10,221 nt of DNA from Funneliformis mosseae (GCA_910592005.1 CAJVPP010004058.1:1-10221), one strand, 5' to 3'; counted from the stretch's first letter, positions 1-8,747 are shown. A program made the numbers and translations. The notes: generated from the letters alone by a model not told the origin.

Positions 1-800
1 ATTATAGTATCGATCTGAAAGGCAATCTCCATTTTTTTCTTGTGCGAGTTTACGCATATCCTCAATTGTTTGATAACAACTAATGCAAAATGGACACCAT
101 TGCTCTCTATTTTTAATGTGGTAAAGTGTGTTTGCTATTGATGGTTAAATTGGCAACGCCATGTAAGCAGTTCGTCAATGTTTTTATACTCAGTCGAAAG
201 ACATTCCCCTCCCCTAAATAGTGCAATTTGCTTTGCATTCTCAAGGGTTAGTTTTGCAATGCCCGCATAATATGAGCACCATGTACCAGAATTTTTAATA
301 TGTTTAAACGAACTATTTCAAATATGACCTTGATGGCATTTCCATGTCATCAGAGTTTTGGAATTACTATATGCAGTTGAAAGACACTTACCATTTCGGC
401 TAAGTGCAATTTGCTTGGCGTCTTCAAGAGTAAGACGGGCATTTCCTGCGCAATATGAGCACCATTTACCATGATCTTTTACATTGCTAAGAGATGCATA
501 CCACAAATGACCTTTAATGCAACTCCATAGTAATGGCAATCGATTATTAATGTACTTTTCTGAAAGACATTGACCACTTTTTAATAGCGCAATTTGTTTA
601 GCAATCTCAAGAGTAAGTTTTACTTTACCTGCACATTATGGACACTATTGTCCTAAATTTTTAATTCTAGAAAGTGGAGCACTCCATACATGGTTCTTAG
701 AACAGCGTCACATTAATGGAGTTCTGTTATCTTTATATTCAGTTGAAAGACACATTCCATCACATTCTTTAGCAATTATACATGCATCATTTAATGATAG
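1..800 (-). repeat. Coding tandem repeat, 183-bp period (61 codons), four full units plus a partial
   Basis: The equivalent leucine of the LxLE/LxLN motif falls at 800, 617, 434 and 251, exactly 183 bases apart. A fifth, partial unit follows from about 68, after a frameshift. The constant spacing shows that no indels have accumulated between units 1 and 4 even though five stop codons have. Confidence 0.9.
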
Positions 801-809
801 CTTTTTCAT
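1..809 (-). pseudogene. Tandem zinc-ribbon (treble-clef) repeat protein, decayed, runs off left edge
   Basis: The frame opens with an ATG at 809-807 (MKKLSLNDACIIAKECDG) and stays in one phase to about 135. It is made of repeats of 61 codons, each carrying a Cys pair, a GH-W motif (KGHLWYAS) and a WCxYCA motif (KWCSYCAGNA), then an LTLE-AKQIAL helix and a CLS-Y strand. This matches the probable zinc-ribbon family (DUF4379-like) that is expanded in Rhizophagus; the exact function is unknown and DNA binding is only inferred. Stops interrupt it at 710-708 (TGA), 647-645 (TAG), 638-636 (TAA), 320-318 (TGA) and 137-135 (TAG). Four of these fall where sister repeats have Trp. One repeat has CSYYAG in place of CSYCAG, so a metal ligand is lost. 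A frameshift near 120-137 leads into a further unit (REQWCPFCISC). The 3' end lies outside the window. The start overlaps the end of the ATPase frame by 23 bases. Confidence 0.85.
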
Positions 810-1580
810 TGTTTTCTTGTCGTAGCTGAATCTCTTTTCGCAGATCTAATGGAGTATCGAATCTTAATCTAATTGCATGTGGATCATCTTCTGGCTTGTT
901 TAAATTAAACACAATAAATTCTCCTTTGCAAAGGTATTTGCTAATAACTATTAAAGCATTTTTAACATCATCAGTATATTGCCAAAGGATTTTAGAAATC
1001 TCTTTACGTGAACTACCAGAGTTAAACATCACTAGATAGGAGATATTTTTACGAATAATAATAGGACTTTATGATAGCGTTGAGTTATGTAAATGGGTGA
1101 AATGTTTCTATGACACCCATGAGTAAAGAAGGGGATAATTTGATTTTGTATATACTCCAAGGCGATACACAAGTCCTCAAAAATGATAACAGTGCTCCTT
1201 TCTGGTGAGAATGATTTCACATTTGGAATCCTTTCAGGAGAAATATAGCTGAACCAAATATTTTCATAATATGGTGCTCTGGGATCCTTTGTAATTATTC
1301 CATACATATATTTGACGAATGCCCATTTCAGCTCGTTAGAATAGTAACCACAAACTATCAAATTATCACACCTAATATATCTGGATCCTCCCTTTTGTCT
1401 TTTGTATATATGCTCACTTTTATCTCTGAGAACAAGATTTGCAAGTATATTGGTCTTACCAGTACCACTCTTCCTAGAGACTAGCATACTGAAAGGCAAG
1501 TCGGGTGATGCTTCATGTCCTTTCGTTTGGGATGATGTATGTTTCGTGACCTCATCCATATCCATAAGGTAAAGTTTCAT
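787..1580 (-). pseudogene. A32-like (FtsK-HerA type) packaging ATPase, one frameshift
   Basis: This is about 264 codons in two overlapping phases. Residues 35-43 read SRKSGTGKT, a Walker A loop whose first glycine is replaced by Arg (AGG, one transition from GGG). Residues 131-136 (VIIFED) are a Walker B with the acidic pair. THGCHRNISPIYITQRYHK at about 153-171 fits the sensor/glutamine motif of the A32 family. Such ATPases pump DNA into capsids in large DNA viruses and Polinton/Maverick elements. Near 1067-1060 a one-base loss shifts the frame; the continuation (IIIRKNISYLVMFNSGSS) joins in the next phase and runs to TGA at 789-787. Unlike its neighbours it has no internal nonsense codon. 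I chose the ATG at 1580; the frame is open upstream to 1635, so the start is uncertain. The 3' end overlaps the zinc-ribbon gene, so it may be truncated. Confidence 0.82.
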
Positions 1581-1634
1581 AGGGGTAGTCCTGTTTTTTG
1601 GTTCTTCTGCATTGTAAATTAGAACTTCGTAACT

Positions 1635-2750
1635 CTAATTTCTATTAAAAGGTGTTATATATTTCAGAAAAATTTCTTCCTTTTTATCAGAGTGAAAAAA
1701 ACATCTATATATATACCATATAATTAGTATAATCACTAAAGCAAAAATCATGAGTTCAAATATAGGCAGAAGCATATACTGATTATCAACTAAAGCCTTA
1801 CCAGCTCCTAATACAACAATGGGTAAGGCTGAGATACTATTATGTTTTTCTTTTGATTTTTGATCAACATAAAGATGGTCTCTTTAAGTCCCTATCTCAT
1901 CTTTTACTTTTCTTTCATCAGGTTCAGATTCTAAGCAGTGTGAAGAAAAATGGGATACCTCTTCTACTGCTTCACCTCGCTTATAATCATTGGATGATGA
2001 AACTGGATCTGCTTCTGCATTACCTATTTTTGAATCATTAATTGACTGATGCAGTTGCGAAATGATCTGATCTAGTTCATCTTTCAGATTACTTACCCTA
2101 GACCTGAGACAGAAAATTAACCCATCCTTAAATGATGAATTTTGCGTAACTTTCTCCAATTCATTTTCCAATTCCTTTGCTTTAATCTCAAAAGAGGGAT
2201 TGCTACACAACTGGTTAGTATCAGAATCCTTTAATAAAACTTTTTGCGCAATTTGTTCTAACTCAACCTCCAGTTCATTTATTTTTGTCTTAAGAGAGGC
2301 GATATCAGAATCCTTCAAAGATGAAGCTTTTTACATCGAAGATATTATGCTTTCCAGTGATTTAACCATAAACTTTAGCGATTCTATTTCTTTTAACTGC
2401 TTAGCATTAAGATCGGCATGAGACTTTCGTTCGCAAGTAATTTGGGAGATAAGCTTATTATTCAAACCATTTAGTTGATTAGCTAGGGGAGTAATTTGAT
2501 TCATAGAATTTTGCATGCGTTCATTTTCTTCATGTGAGTGATCTAGATCATTTTGCATACACTTATTTTTTTCATCTAAGACATGATATTTAGTTAAAAG
2601 CTGTTTGGCAGATCTTATAAACTTTTTGCAATCTTTTTTTAGCTGTTCTTCAAGTTCTAATCGGCTCAGTGGATATCAATTGGATGAAAGGCTTCCAAGT
2701 TTACTGCCATCACCATTACCTATATCATTTAAGGTATGGATTCAAGGCAT
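1635..2750 (-). pseudogene. Coiled-coil protein with C-terminal membrane anchor
   Basis: A single phase of about 371 codons runs from the ATG at 2750-2748 to TAG at 1637-1635, with in-frame stops at 2744-2742 (TGA), 2678-2676 (TGA), 2333-2331 (TAA) and 1886-1884 (TAA) and no frameshift. Residues from about 25 to 240 are charged, heptad-rich coiled coil (for example LEELEEQ-type stretches and INELEVELEQIAQKV). A Ser/Glu-rich linker follows. Residues 327-348 form a hydrophobic segment (LLPIFELMIFALVIILIIWY), leaving a tail of about 22 residues. That layout resembles a tail-anchored protein, with the coiled coil facing the cytosol; this is inferred from the sequence. I know no function for the family. 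The two TAA stops fit CAA (Gln) codons mutated by C-to-T. The stop lies 54 bases upstream of the ATPase start on the same strand, which is tight for a fungal nuclear gene. Confidence 0.75.
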
Positions 2751-2811
2751 AATTTTTTATCCTCGTAAATATAGGTAAAAAAAAATATAATTTTTGAAAT
2801 AATAACATTTA

Positions 2812-2847
2812 TCCTAAGTATCCTAAGTATTCTAATTATTCTAATAA
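2812..2847. repeat. 9-bp tandem repeat, four copies
   Basis: TCCTAAGTA occurs twice in tandem (2812-2820 and 2821-2829), followed by the degenerate copies TTCTAATTA (2830-2838) and TTCTAATAA (2839-2847). It lies inside the divergent spacer. Confidence 0.85.
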
Positions 2848-2937
2848 ATTTTTTTGAAATAATATATTTATCATATTTATCCTAATAATTTATTTTCAAA
2901 ATAATAGGGTTATCATATTTATTCTAAATATTAAAAG

Positions 2938-2984
2938 GAATACATTTATCCTATTTATCCCAAAGAATACATTTATTCTATTCA
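2938..2984. repeat. 20-bp imperfect direct repeat
   Basis: GAATACATTTATCCTATTTA (2938-2957) recurs as GAATACATTTATTCTATTCA (2965-2984), 18 of 20 identical and offset by 27 bases. Both differences are C/T. It lies 50-97 bases upstream of the plus-strand ATG. Confidence 0.8.
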
Positions 2985-3034
2985 GTCTATTTAATATTTT
3001 TTGAATATTTTATCTAAAAAAATATCATCACACT

Positions 3035-3483
3035 ATGGTTAGACAGCGTATGAATTGCAATACACCTCCATTTTCACCAACCGATTATGATTTTATTATA
3101 CAACGTCATGATGAAAGACCTAGAAAAAAAGTTTTAAAAGAATTGATGGTCAAATATAATACATTAATGAAGCGCATATATCAGATTTGGAGAGGCGAAG
3201 AAGCTAATAGAATTGCCTGAAATCAACCAATAGCTGATATTTCTAATACTATTTATGCAGGTGGGTGTTTACCTGTAGTAAACTGCAACCCACCTCCTGC
3301 TATTTCCTCTCCACCTGCCTTACCACTGAAGAAAAATAGAAAGCAGGTAAAACAGCATCTACTGAGACGAAAATAGAGGTAGTTTCACAGCGCAGTGCTA
3401 ATACCACAGATAATACTGATATTTTATCTAAAATAGGATCTGAACTTGAAGATATATTAAAACAAATAGATGATATTAAATAA
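3035..3483 (+). pseudogene. Short basic protein with HTH-like N-terminal half, broken
   Basis: This is the only plus-strand gene. From the ATG at 3035 it encodes about 149 residues. Residues 25-55 (for example ERPRKKVLKELMVKYNTLMK then RIYQIWRGEE) are basic and helical, with a turn pattern like a helix-turn-helix. A Pro-rich linker (NPPPAISSPPALP) and a short C-terminal helix (GSELEDILKQIDDIK) follow. TGA at 3218-3220 interrupts the frame and fits Trp TGG changed by G-to-A. A frameshift at about 3330-3343, in an A-rich stretch, moves the reading to the next phase, which ends at TAA 3481-3483. I recognise the family from Rhizophagus predicted proteins but not its function; DNA binding is an inference. 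Its stop is one base from the stop of the opposing gag-like gene. Confidence 0.7.
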
Positions 3484-4409
3484 CTTACTTCTTTTCGGCA
3501 AGTATTTTTATAGCACTTATTGCTTTACCAAGCCACTCTTCAGCCTTTGCAAGATGCTCTTTAAGCTTCGCACAGTTTATGCACTTTTTTTTAAGTCCTC
3601 CTCACTAGTTGGATCAGAAGAGTTAGCGGATACCTGAGGTGATGATTTATGCTCCTCTTTTGTCAGATTTTTGACTACTGAAGCCTTGCTAAAGGTTGGG
3701 ATAATATATGTTTTTCCATGATCCTCTATGCGAAACTGATTTTTAGTTGGATCAGAAATACCTTTGACTTTTCGAATTCCTGTCGCCCCCAACCATAGCA
3801 TTGGCTTGGGTTCACCATTGTCAACACAAGCATAATTTCTAATAATAGTGATGATCGGGTTCCCTTTCATGTCCTTTAGAATGACCGCTACATTCGTATA
3901 CCATCCTAGTGCTTCAGAGATATGTTCAGAATTACTTTTTACAGAGAATTTGGAAGGCTTATCAACTTTTCATCCAAGCGCTTCAGTAGTAGCTAAATTA
4001 AATCCATCAAATTCGCTTTCGTTATCTAAAAAAGATTCAGAGATTAGTAAATTATTTATACTAGCATTCAAGTATTGTAGTGACGAAAACCACTCATTTT
4101 TTTTGACTTATCCTCCTGAGTCTTTCGAGATAGACACATTTTTCGCATTGCTGGTGAAAGCTTTGGCAATAGCTCATCATATGTTTCAGGTTGGCTAGTT
4201 ACTAGATCGGAAGAAGGGATAGCAAAATCACCATGTAAGCTTTTATTTACTAATGACTGTTTTTTTTTCTGATGCATAATACCACTCATTATCTGCTTTG
4301 TTATAATCATCCCATTATTTTCCTCACCATCTGAATCAGGAGAGACTATAGGTATAAGAGGCGTAAAATATGTCCGATTAAAATTAGATCGTGCTATCTG
4401 TCTTTTGAA

Positions 4410-4451
4410 ACAACTTTCTTTGCCATAGCCTATTTCCCCACAAATTCCACA
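4410..4451 (-). other. CCHC-type zinc knuckle with His replaced by Tyr
   Basis: CGICGEIGYGKESC has the CX2CX4-X4C spacing of gag zinc knuckles, with Tyr (TAT) where His is expected. CAT to TAT is a single C-to-T change. It is in frame with the gag-like domain, about 165 residues downstream of it, and probably no longer binds zinc. Confidence 0.8.
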
Positions 4452-4949
4452 TTTTTGTATATATGCTTTTTTCTGAAATAGATCAGCTAGCTGATTTACA
4501 TTATTCTGAGTTTCTTTAAGATTTTCTTCAATCCTATCAAATCTAACAGAATTATTGTTTTGCTGTGAACGAGGTCTTTGAAAAGGTTTTACAGGATATT
4601 CTGAGTCTAAATCTTCCTTATTAAGTAGACCTACTTCTTTTAAGTATTCGGCTACATAATAATTCTTGAGACTTTCCTCTGACTTTGTAAAAGCTAGTGG
4701 ACCTCTCGGTTGTCTAACTAGTTCAACAGATTGTGGGACAGATACTTGCGCTTATTGAGCCATTTGTGATTGTAATTCTGTAACTTTCTTTAATAATGCC
4801 TGGTTTTCAGTTTTTTGTTATGCCATTGCGTTTTGGATTGCTTTTTGCATATCTTCTAAAGATATTCCATGCTGTTGCGGAGCTGAAACTGGTGAAGATT
4901 CATATATTTGCTGAGATGCTCGTTGAGATATTAGCGAATCAGATATTCT

Positions 4950-5786
4950 ATCCCTTTTATATCTAGCAATTTGACGTAATTCTATCTCATAAAGCTTTTT
5001 AGTTAATTCAGCCAATGGCAAATGTTCGCCAATATCCTCAGCTTTTTCAAGCCATGGAAGTGGTAGGGCATCTAAGAATTTCCTACGTAATTCTTCAGGC
5101 CTATAGTTAGCTCGTCTACCTATTCAAACTATTTTTCTATACAATTTATCTATAGTCATGTCTCCCTTCGTGATTGTTCCATACATCATATCCCGAAGCT
5201 CCTCTTCCACTGTAGGGAAATAAGTTTTTAGCCACCATATAGCTTGACCAAATCAAATACCAGCTACAATTACTGTATTTTCAGCATTAGTATTTGGTGC
5301 ATTTACAGAAGTATTAGTAGGACAGCCACCTGCTATACGCCAGTCTTCATTCCAAGCATCTTTTATAGCTCTTAACTTGACTATTGCATTTTCTGATTGG
5401 CCAACAGCCTCATTTAATGCATTAACTCCTATCTGTACTGCAGTTCGCCCATTTACTGCAACTAAGTTGGCCTGCCCTGTATTATTGAATAAGTTAGTTA
5501 ACTCCCAATTCTGTTTTGTAATAATCTCATCATCAAACCATTCTAAAGTCCTTCCTCTCATACAGCCTCTTAAATGCCTTATTGCATTATCTCTTCCTGT
5601 TGGAGGACCTGCTACATTATCATTTGGATCTATTTCCCGATTATGCAAGTCTAGTCTAAGTTGCGCAAGAAAGTTTGGGATACTATCATCCCAGTCAAAA
5701 TATGGATGAGGTATTCCTGCCATATTTATTTGATTTAGTGTAATGCTAAAATATGTCCCTGCAAAATTAAAATATTCTGCCAAGTA
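4950..5786 (-). other. Gag-like capsid-type domain within the 6710-3485 gene
   Basis: The order of motifs follows retrotransposon gag proteins: a helix bundle ending in an L+GCMRGR-LEWFD stretch, an L-RDMMYGTITKGDMTIDKLY segment, a REELRRKFLDALP-like helix and a charged KKLYEIELRQIARYKRD helix. Known Ty3-type gag domains show the same 'small-residue–WF' and 'F+-L+–G-L' pattern. Two TGA stops (5255-5253 and 5126-5124) fit Arg CGA codons changed by C-to-T. Homology is inferred from pattern only. Confidence 0.65.
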
Positions 5787-6750
5787 TCATGGGTCTTATT
5801 TTTCCATTTCTCATATCGCTTATAGAGCCTGTCTCAATTATACTCTAATAAACCTATATCCCTCTACTTCGCTGTAAGTGATGAGCATTTCGCTGATATA
5901 GTAGTTGTAAGGCAAACTTTCTTGTACCAGTTCACCTATACGGGTTTGCTTTCTTCCTATATTACCTATCATTCTATTTACCTGGTTTTGAGCATTAGTT
6001 TGATATTGATGAAGATCAGCAATAGCCCTTTGTTCTACCCCTTCAGCAAGTTGCCTTCGTATAATTTCATTATCACGCTCAGCTTCTGCATCATATCGTC
6101 TTCTCTGCTCCTAAACTATATCCTGATGCAGATTATTTTCTTTTTAACGAATTTGCCTTGTAGCTCTTTTTATTTGGTCTATAAGAATATTCCTAATTGT
6201 TGCTCTATTATCCATATAACCCTCTATAGCATTTACTAGCTCTGTGATTGTAGCCATATTATTATCAGAATTATACAAGTCTAAAGAATTCTCTCGTTCA
6301 GGCGAATTTTTTCGTGATGAGATGATTCTGATCTAGCATCGCAATTTTTCAACTTGCTTCTCAGATTCTACTAACCGCTCTTCTAAACTAGAAATATATT
6401 TTCTCTTATCCTGCACATCTTTCTTAGCTTGATATAGCTGACTTTTTAGGGTAGAGATTTCAGATTTTAACTCTACTATCTCCTCTTCTGAAGCATTTTC
6501 AAGGCACTCTATCTCCCTATTGAGATCTTGAATTTCTTGCTCACACCGGGAATAATCTCACTCTAGTTGATTAATTCGTCTCTTATTCTGACGATTAGTA
6601 TCAACTTCTGTCTGTAATTCACTACGAAGATGATAGTTCTCCTCCTCCAGCTCAGCTTTATATTCTTCACATATTCTTTTCTGCCTTGGATGAGGCCTCT
6701 GAAATGACATTCTTTTTTCGTAATTATAAAAGAGAATGGGTGAACCTTTG

Positions 6751-6760
6751 ATTTATATAG
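6751..6760 (-). promoter_or_regulatory. TATA-like element upstream of the gag-like gene
   Basis: CTATATAAAT on the minus strand lies 40 bases before the ATG at 6710. It is the clearest TATA box in the window, inside the 153-base gap (6711-6863) between two minus-strand genes. The rest of that gap shows no gene. Confidence 0.5.
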
Positions 6761-6863
6761 ATCCTTAAAAAGCATGTGATCTTGACCAGGATTTTACTTT
6801 ACAGAAGTACAAGGAAAAAAGTACCCCTAACTAATGAGAAGAATTTTTCCTCAAAACTATTCC

Positions 6864-8747
6864 CTATGCTTTCACTGTTACTTCTCTATTCGGAACTTTC
6901 AGAAGATGATTCCAGTTATCCAGACTTGTTTTTTCAGAATATAATGTTAACACCTCATTAAGTAGGATTCTGGATTCTTGGATATTATCGCAAATCAAAT
7001 AATATTTTTTACTACCTTCGCTATCGATCAACCAGTGGCCTTTCAGATAGCAATGATCTTTTTTGCATATAGGGCAGATTTGCATATCATGGATGAGGTA
7101 GCAATCTACTTGGTTAAGACATTTTCTATCTATACTGACATGAAGGTCTAGACATGAGGTAGTTCTTTTGAATCGATTTATCACTAAATTAATAACCTTA
7201 TCACGCTTCCATTTTGGTAACTTCTTCTGGAGTGGAATGAGCTAATCACTTTGTGAAGCAGGTGAATTCTTTGAATTGATTCCAGAGGAATTATCTGGAG
7301 AATTAGAGACATAAAATGAAAAAATAGGTGAGGTTGAAATGCTTACCTCAGAAGATTCAGCCAGTAGATCACGTAAGTGTGAAGAATTCTTCACGTCGAT
7401 CACTTTTTGACATTCTGCAGTGTAAAGGTTTATTATATTTTAAATTTATGCACCCGTTAAACTTCCAATAGCATTAACACTGTATGTAACTAACCTGATT
7501 TTGTCTATTCCTACTTCTTTAAACAGTGTATAAATATTTTTAGCTTTTTGAGTCATTTTGCATAAATTCTTTCTCTTCTTACCTGAAAGATAGAGCTCCA
7601 TTTCATCATAAATCTGCGTTCTTGCCATTTGATCACTAATATTGCTTCCCAAAGCAATAGTTATGGCCTTTTTTTCGAATTCCTCACTATAGTAATACCA
7701 ACGTAACTTTTCTTTCTGACCAGTTTTTTTGGCTTTATCAAATAAGTGAGCTAAATGAGGTATAGAACCCGGAGCTAGATCAGAATCGACTGGAATTTGT
7801 TTACTAGATGCAGTAGAATTCGGTAAGGATTCATAGCTTCTAATGAATTCAAGTAATTTGCATACTAAACCTTTTTCTACTTTTTGTTTATAGGGAACTT
7901 TCCCGTCCTTACTATATTCAAAGCCAGATGAAGCAACACATGATTCGGATGATAGACTGGCAAGATAAACATCTTATCCATCTTTTTCGTTCAAGAGAAT
8001 GACAGAATCCTGAGAATTGATACCAGAGATATCAGCTATGAATGGTTCTGAATCCAAATTCTTCTCCTGGGAATCACCTTCTTGAAGCTTTTTCTCCCGC
8101 TTTCTTTGTCTTATTTCCTTACTAATCCTTTTCTTATGATCTTCATCTAAGAAAGTATCTATCTCTCTGTCCTCTAACGACCCCACTTGATCTGGTAGCA
8201 AAACTACCTCTTCGATCTGTGGGGTGAGAGTCAAACCATTCTGATTGCACAGCCCTGGATCTCATACCTCTGATAAATTTAACTGACTATAAACTTCGTG
8301 AATAGGCGGGGGCTTAGCTATAACTGAGTCAGGTATATTGACAGATTCTTCGAGAATAAAATCATCTATTACCTTATCTGATACCGATTGTTCTGCAATT
8401 ACCTCAAGTACCTCTTCTATTGACTTGGTGTTAACATCATTTTGCTGGTCTATTATGGAGTCAGATTCATCAACAGCTGATATTTCTGCTATCGTTTCCC
8501 TATCCTTCTGTGACTGCCCATCCACTACCGAGGATTCCTGTTCTAACATCAAGAATCTGACCTCAAGTTCCGTATTTTTTAGTTCTAATTCCTCGACTCT
8601 AGCATCACGCTTAGCATTCTCATCCATAACCTGCTTTAGAAGCTCGACATTCCTAGCCTCAATCTCAGCTTTCTCAGTCTCAAGCTTGGCGTTCTTAGTC
8701 TCAAGCTCGCTAATACGTTGTCTCAATAATTCAAGCTCTAATGTCAT
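6864..8747 (-). pseudogene. Coiled-coil protein with C-terminal Cys/His cluster, nonsense-decayed
   Basis: A single phase of 627 codons runs from the ATG at 8747-8745 to TAG at 6866-6864 without any frameshift. Residues 1-75 are a strong coiled coil (ELLRQRISELETKNAKLETE). An acidic low-complexity linker and a DPGLCNQNGLTLTPQIEEV motif (near 163) follow, then a basic helix (KKRISKEIRQRKREKKLQ, near 195). A helical region at about 335-435 contains EKLRWYYYSEEFEKK and KMTQKAKNIYTLFKEVGIDK. A Ser-rich stretch leads to a C-terminal cluster with CPICKKDH at 558-565 plus flanking Cys residues, a likely zinc site. Stops interrupt at 8264-8262 (TGA), 7976-7974 (TAA), 7448-7446 (TAA), 7442-7440 (TAA) and 7244-7242 (TAG). 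All are reachable from CAA, CAG or CGA by C-to-T. The family recurs in arbuscular mycorrhizal fungal genomes as far as I recall; its function is unknown. Confidence 0.75.
7379..7394. repeat. 16-bp perfect palindrome, inside a motif shared with 8810-8831
   Basis: GTGAAGAATTCTTCAC is its own reverse complement. It overlaps ATTCTTCACGTCGATCACTTTT (7386-7407), which matches 8810-8831 at 20 of 22 bases. This copy lies within the coding frame of the 8747-6864 gene. Confidence 0.75.

Larger units (their letters stand above)
2751..3034. promoter_or_regulatory. AT-rich divergent intergenic spacer
   Basis: This is the spacer between the divergent starts at 2750 (minus) and 3035 (plus). It is almost wholly A/T with long A and T runs and scattered TTATCCTA / TTATTCTA words. 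It should hold both promoters. No convincing single TATA box can be picked out because the whole stretch is TATA-like. No gene is visible here on either strand. Confidence 0.5.
3485..6710 (-). pseudogene. Coiled-coil / gag-like / zinc-knuckle structural protein
   Basis: One phase runs from the ATG at 6710-6708 to about 4078, then shifts to a second phase and, through an A run at about 3583-3590, to a third ending at TAA 3487-3485; about 1,075 codons. Residues 1-125 are coiled coil. About 145-280 is a second helical region (MATITELVNAIEGYMDNRA). About 310-585 is gag-like: a GCMRGRTLEWFDDEI motif at 382-396, a TIDKLYRKI helix near 520, then RRKFLDALPLPWLEKAEDI. A zinc knuckle follows at 754-767, then an acidic tail ending with a CINC motif and amphipathic helix. 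In-frame stops are at 6560, 6335, 6146, 6113, 5255, 5126, 4820, 4754 and 3972 (first base). Around 5840-5760 the frame shifts out and back. It probably assembled particles and bound nucleic acid; no protease or polymerase is fused. Confidence 0.8.

Noticed and set aside
1..800. Regular repeats as a CRISPR array
   Set aside because: Units are 183 bp, coding, diverged and without distinct spacers.
1884..2333. Introns explaining the interrupted frames
   Set aside because: The interruptions are single stop codons with the same phase and family-like sequence on both sides, leaving no room for introns.
3848..4198. Plus-strand open frame of 116 codons
   Set aside because: It is antisense to the gag-like gene's C-terminal part, with biased composition and no recognisable family.
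5377..5709. Plus-strand open frame of 110 codons
   Set aside because: It lies exactly opposite the gag-like domain, which has clear family motifs.
5922..6239. Hydrophobic plus-strand open frame of 105 codons that could look like a membrane protein
   Set aside because: It is the antisense shadow of a charged helical region of the gag-like gene; the Ile/Tyr/Ser content comes from AT-rich codons read backwards.
6563..6775. Minus-strand open frame of 70 codons
   Set aside because: It is an alternative phase over the start of the gag-like gene, whose own phase continues with coiled coil for thousands of bases.
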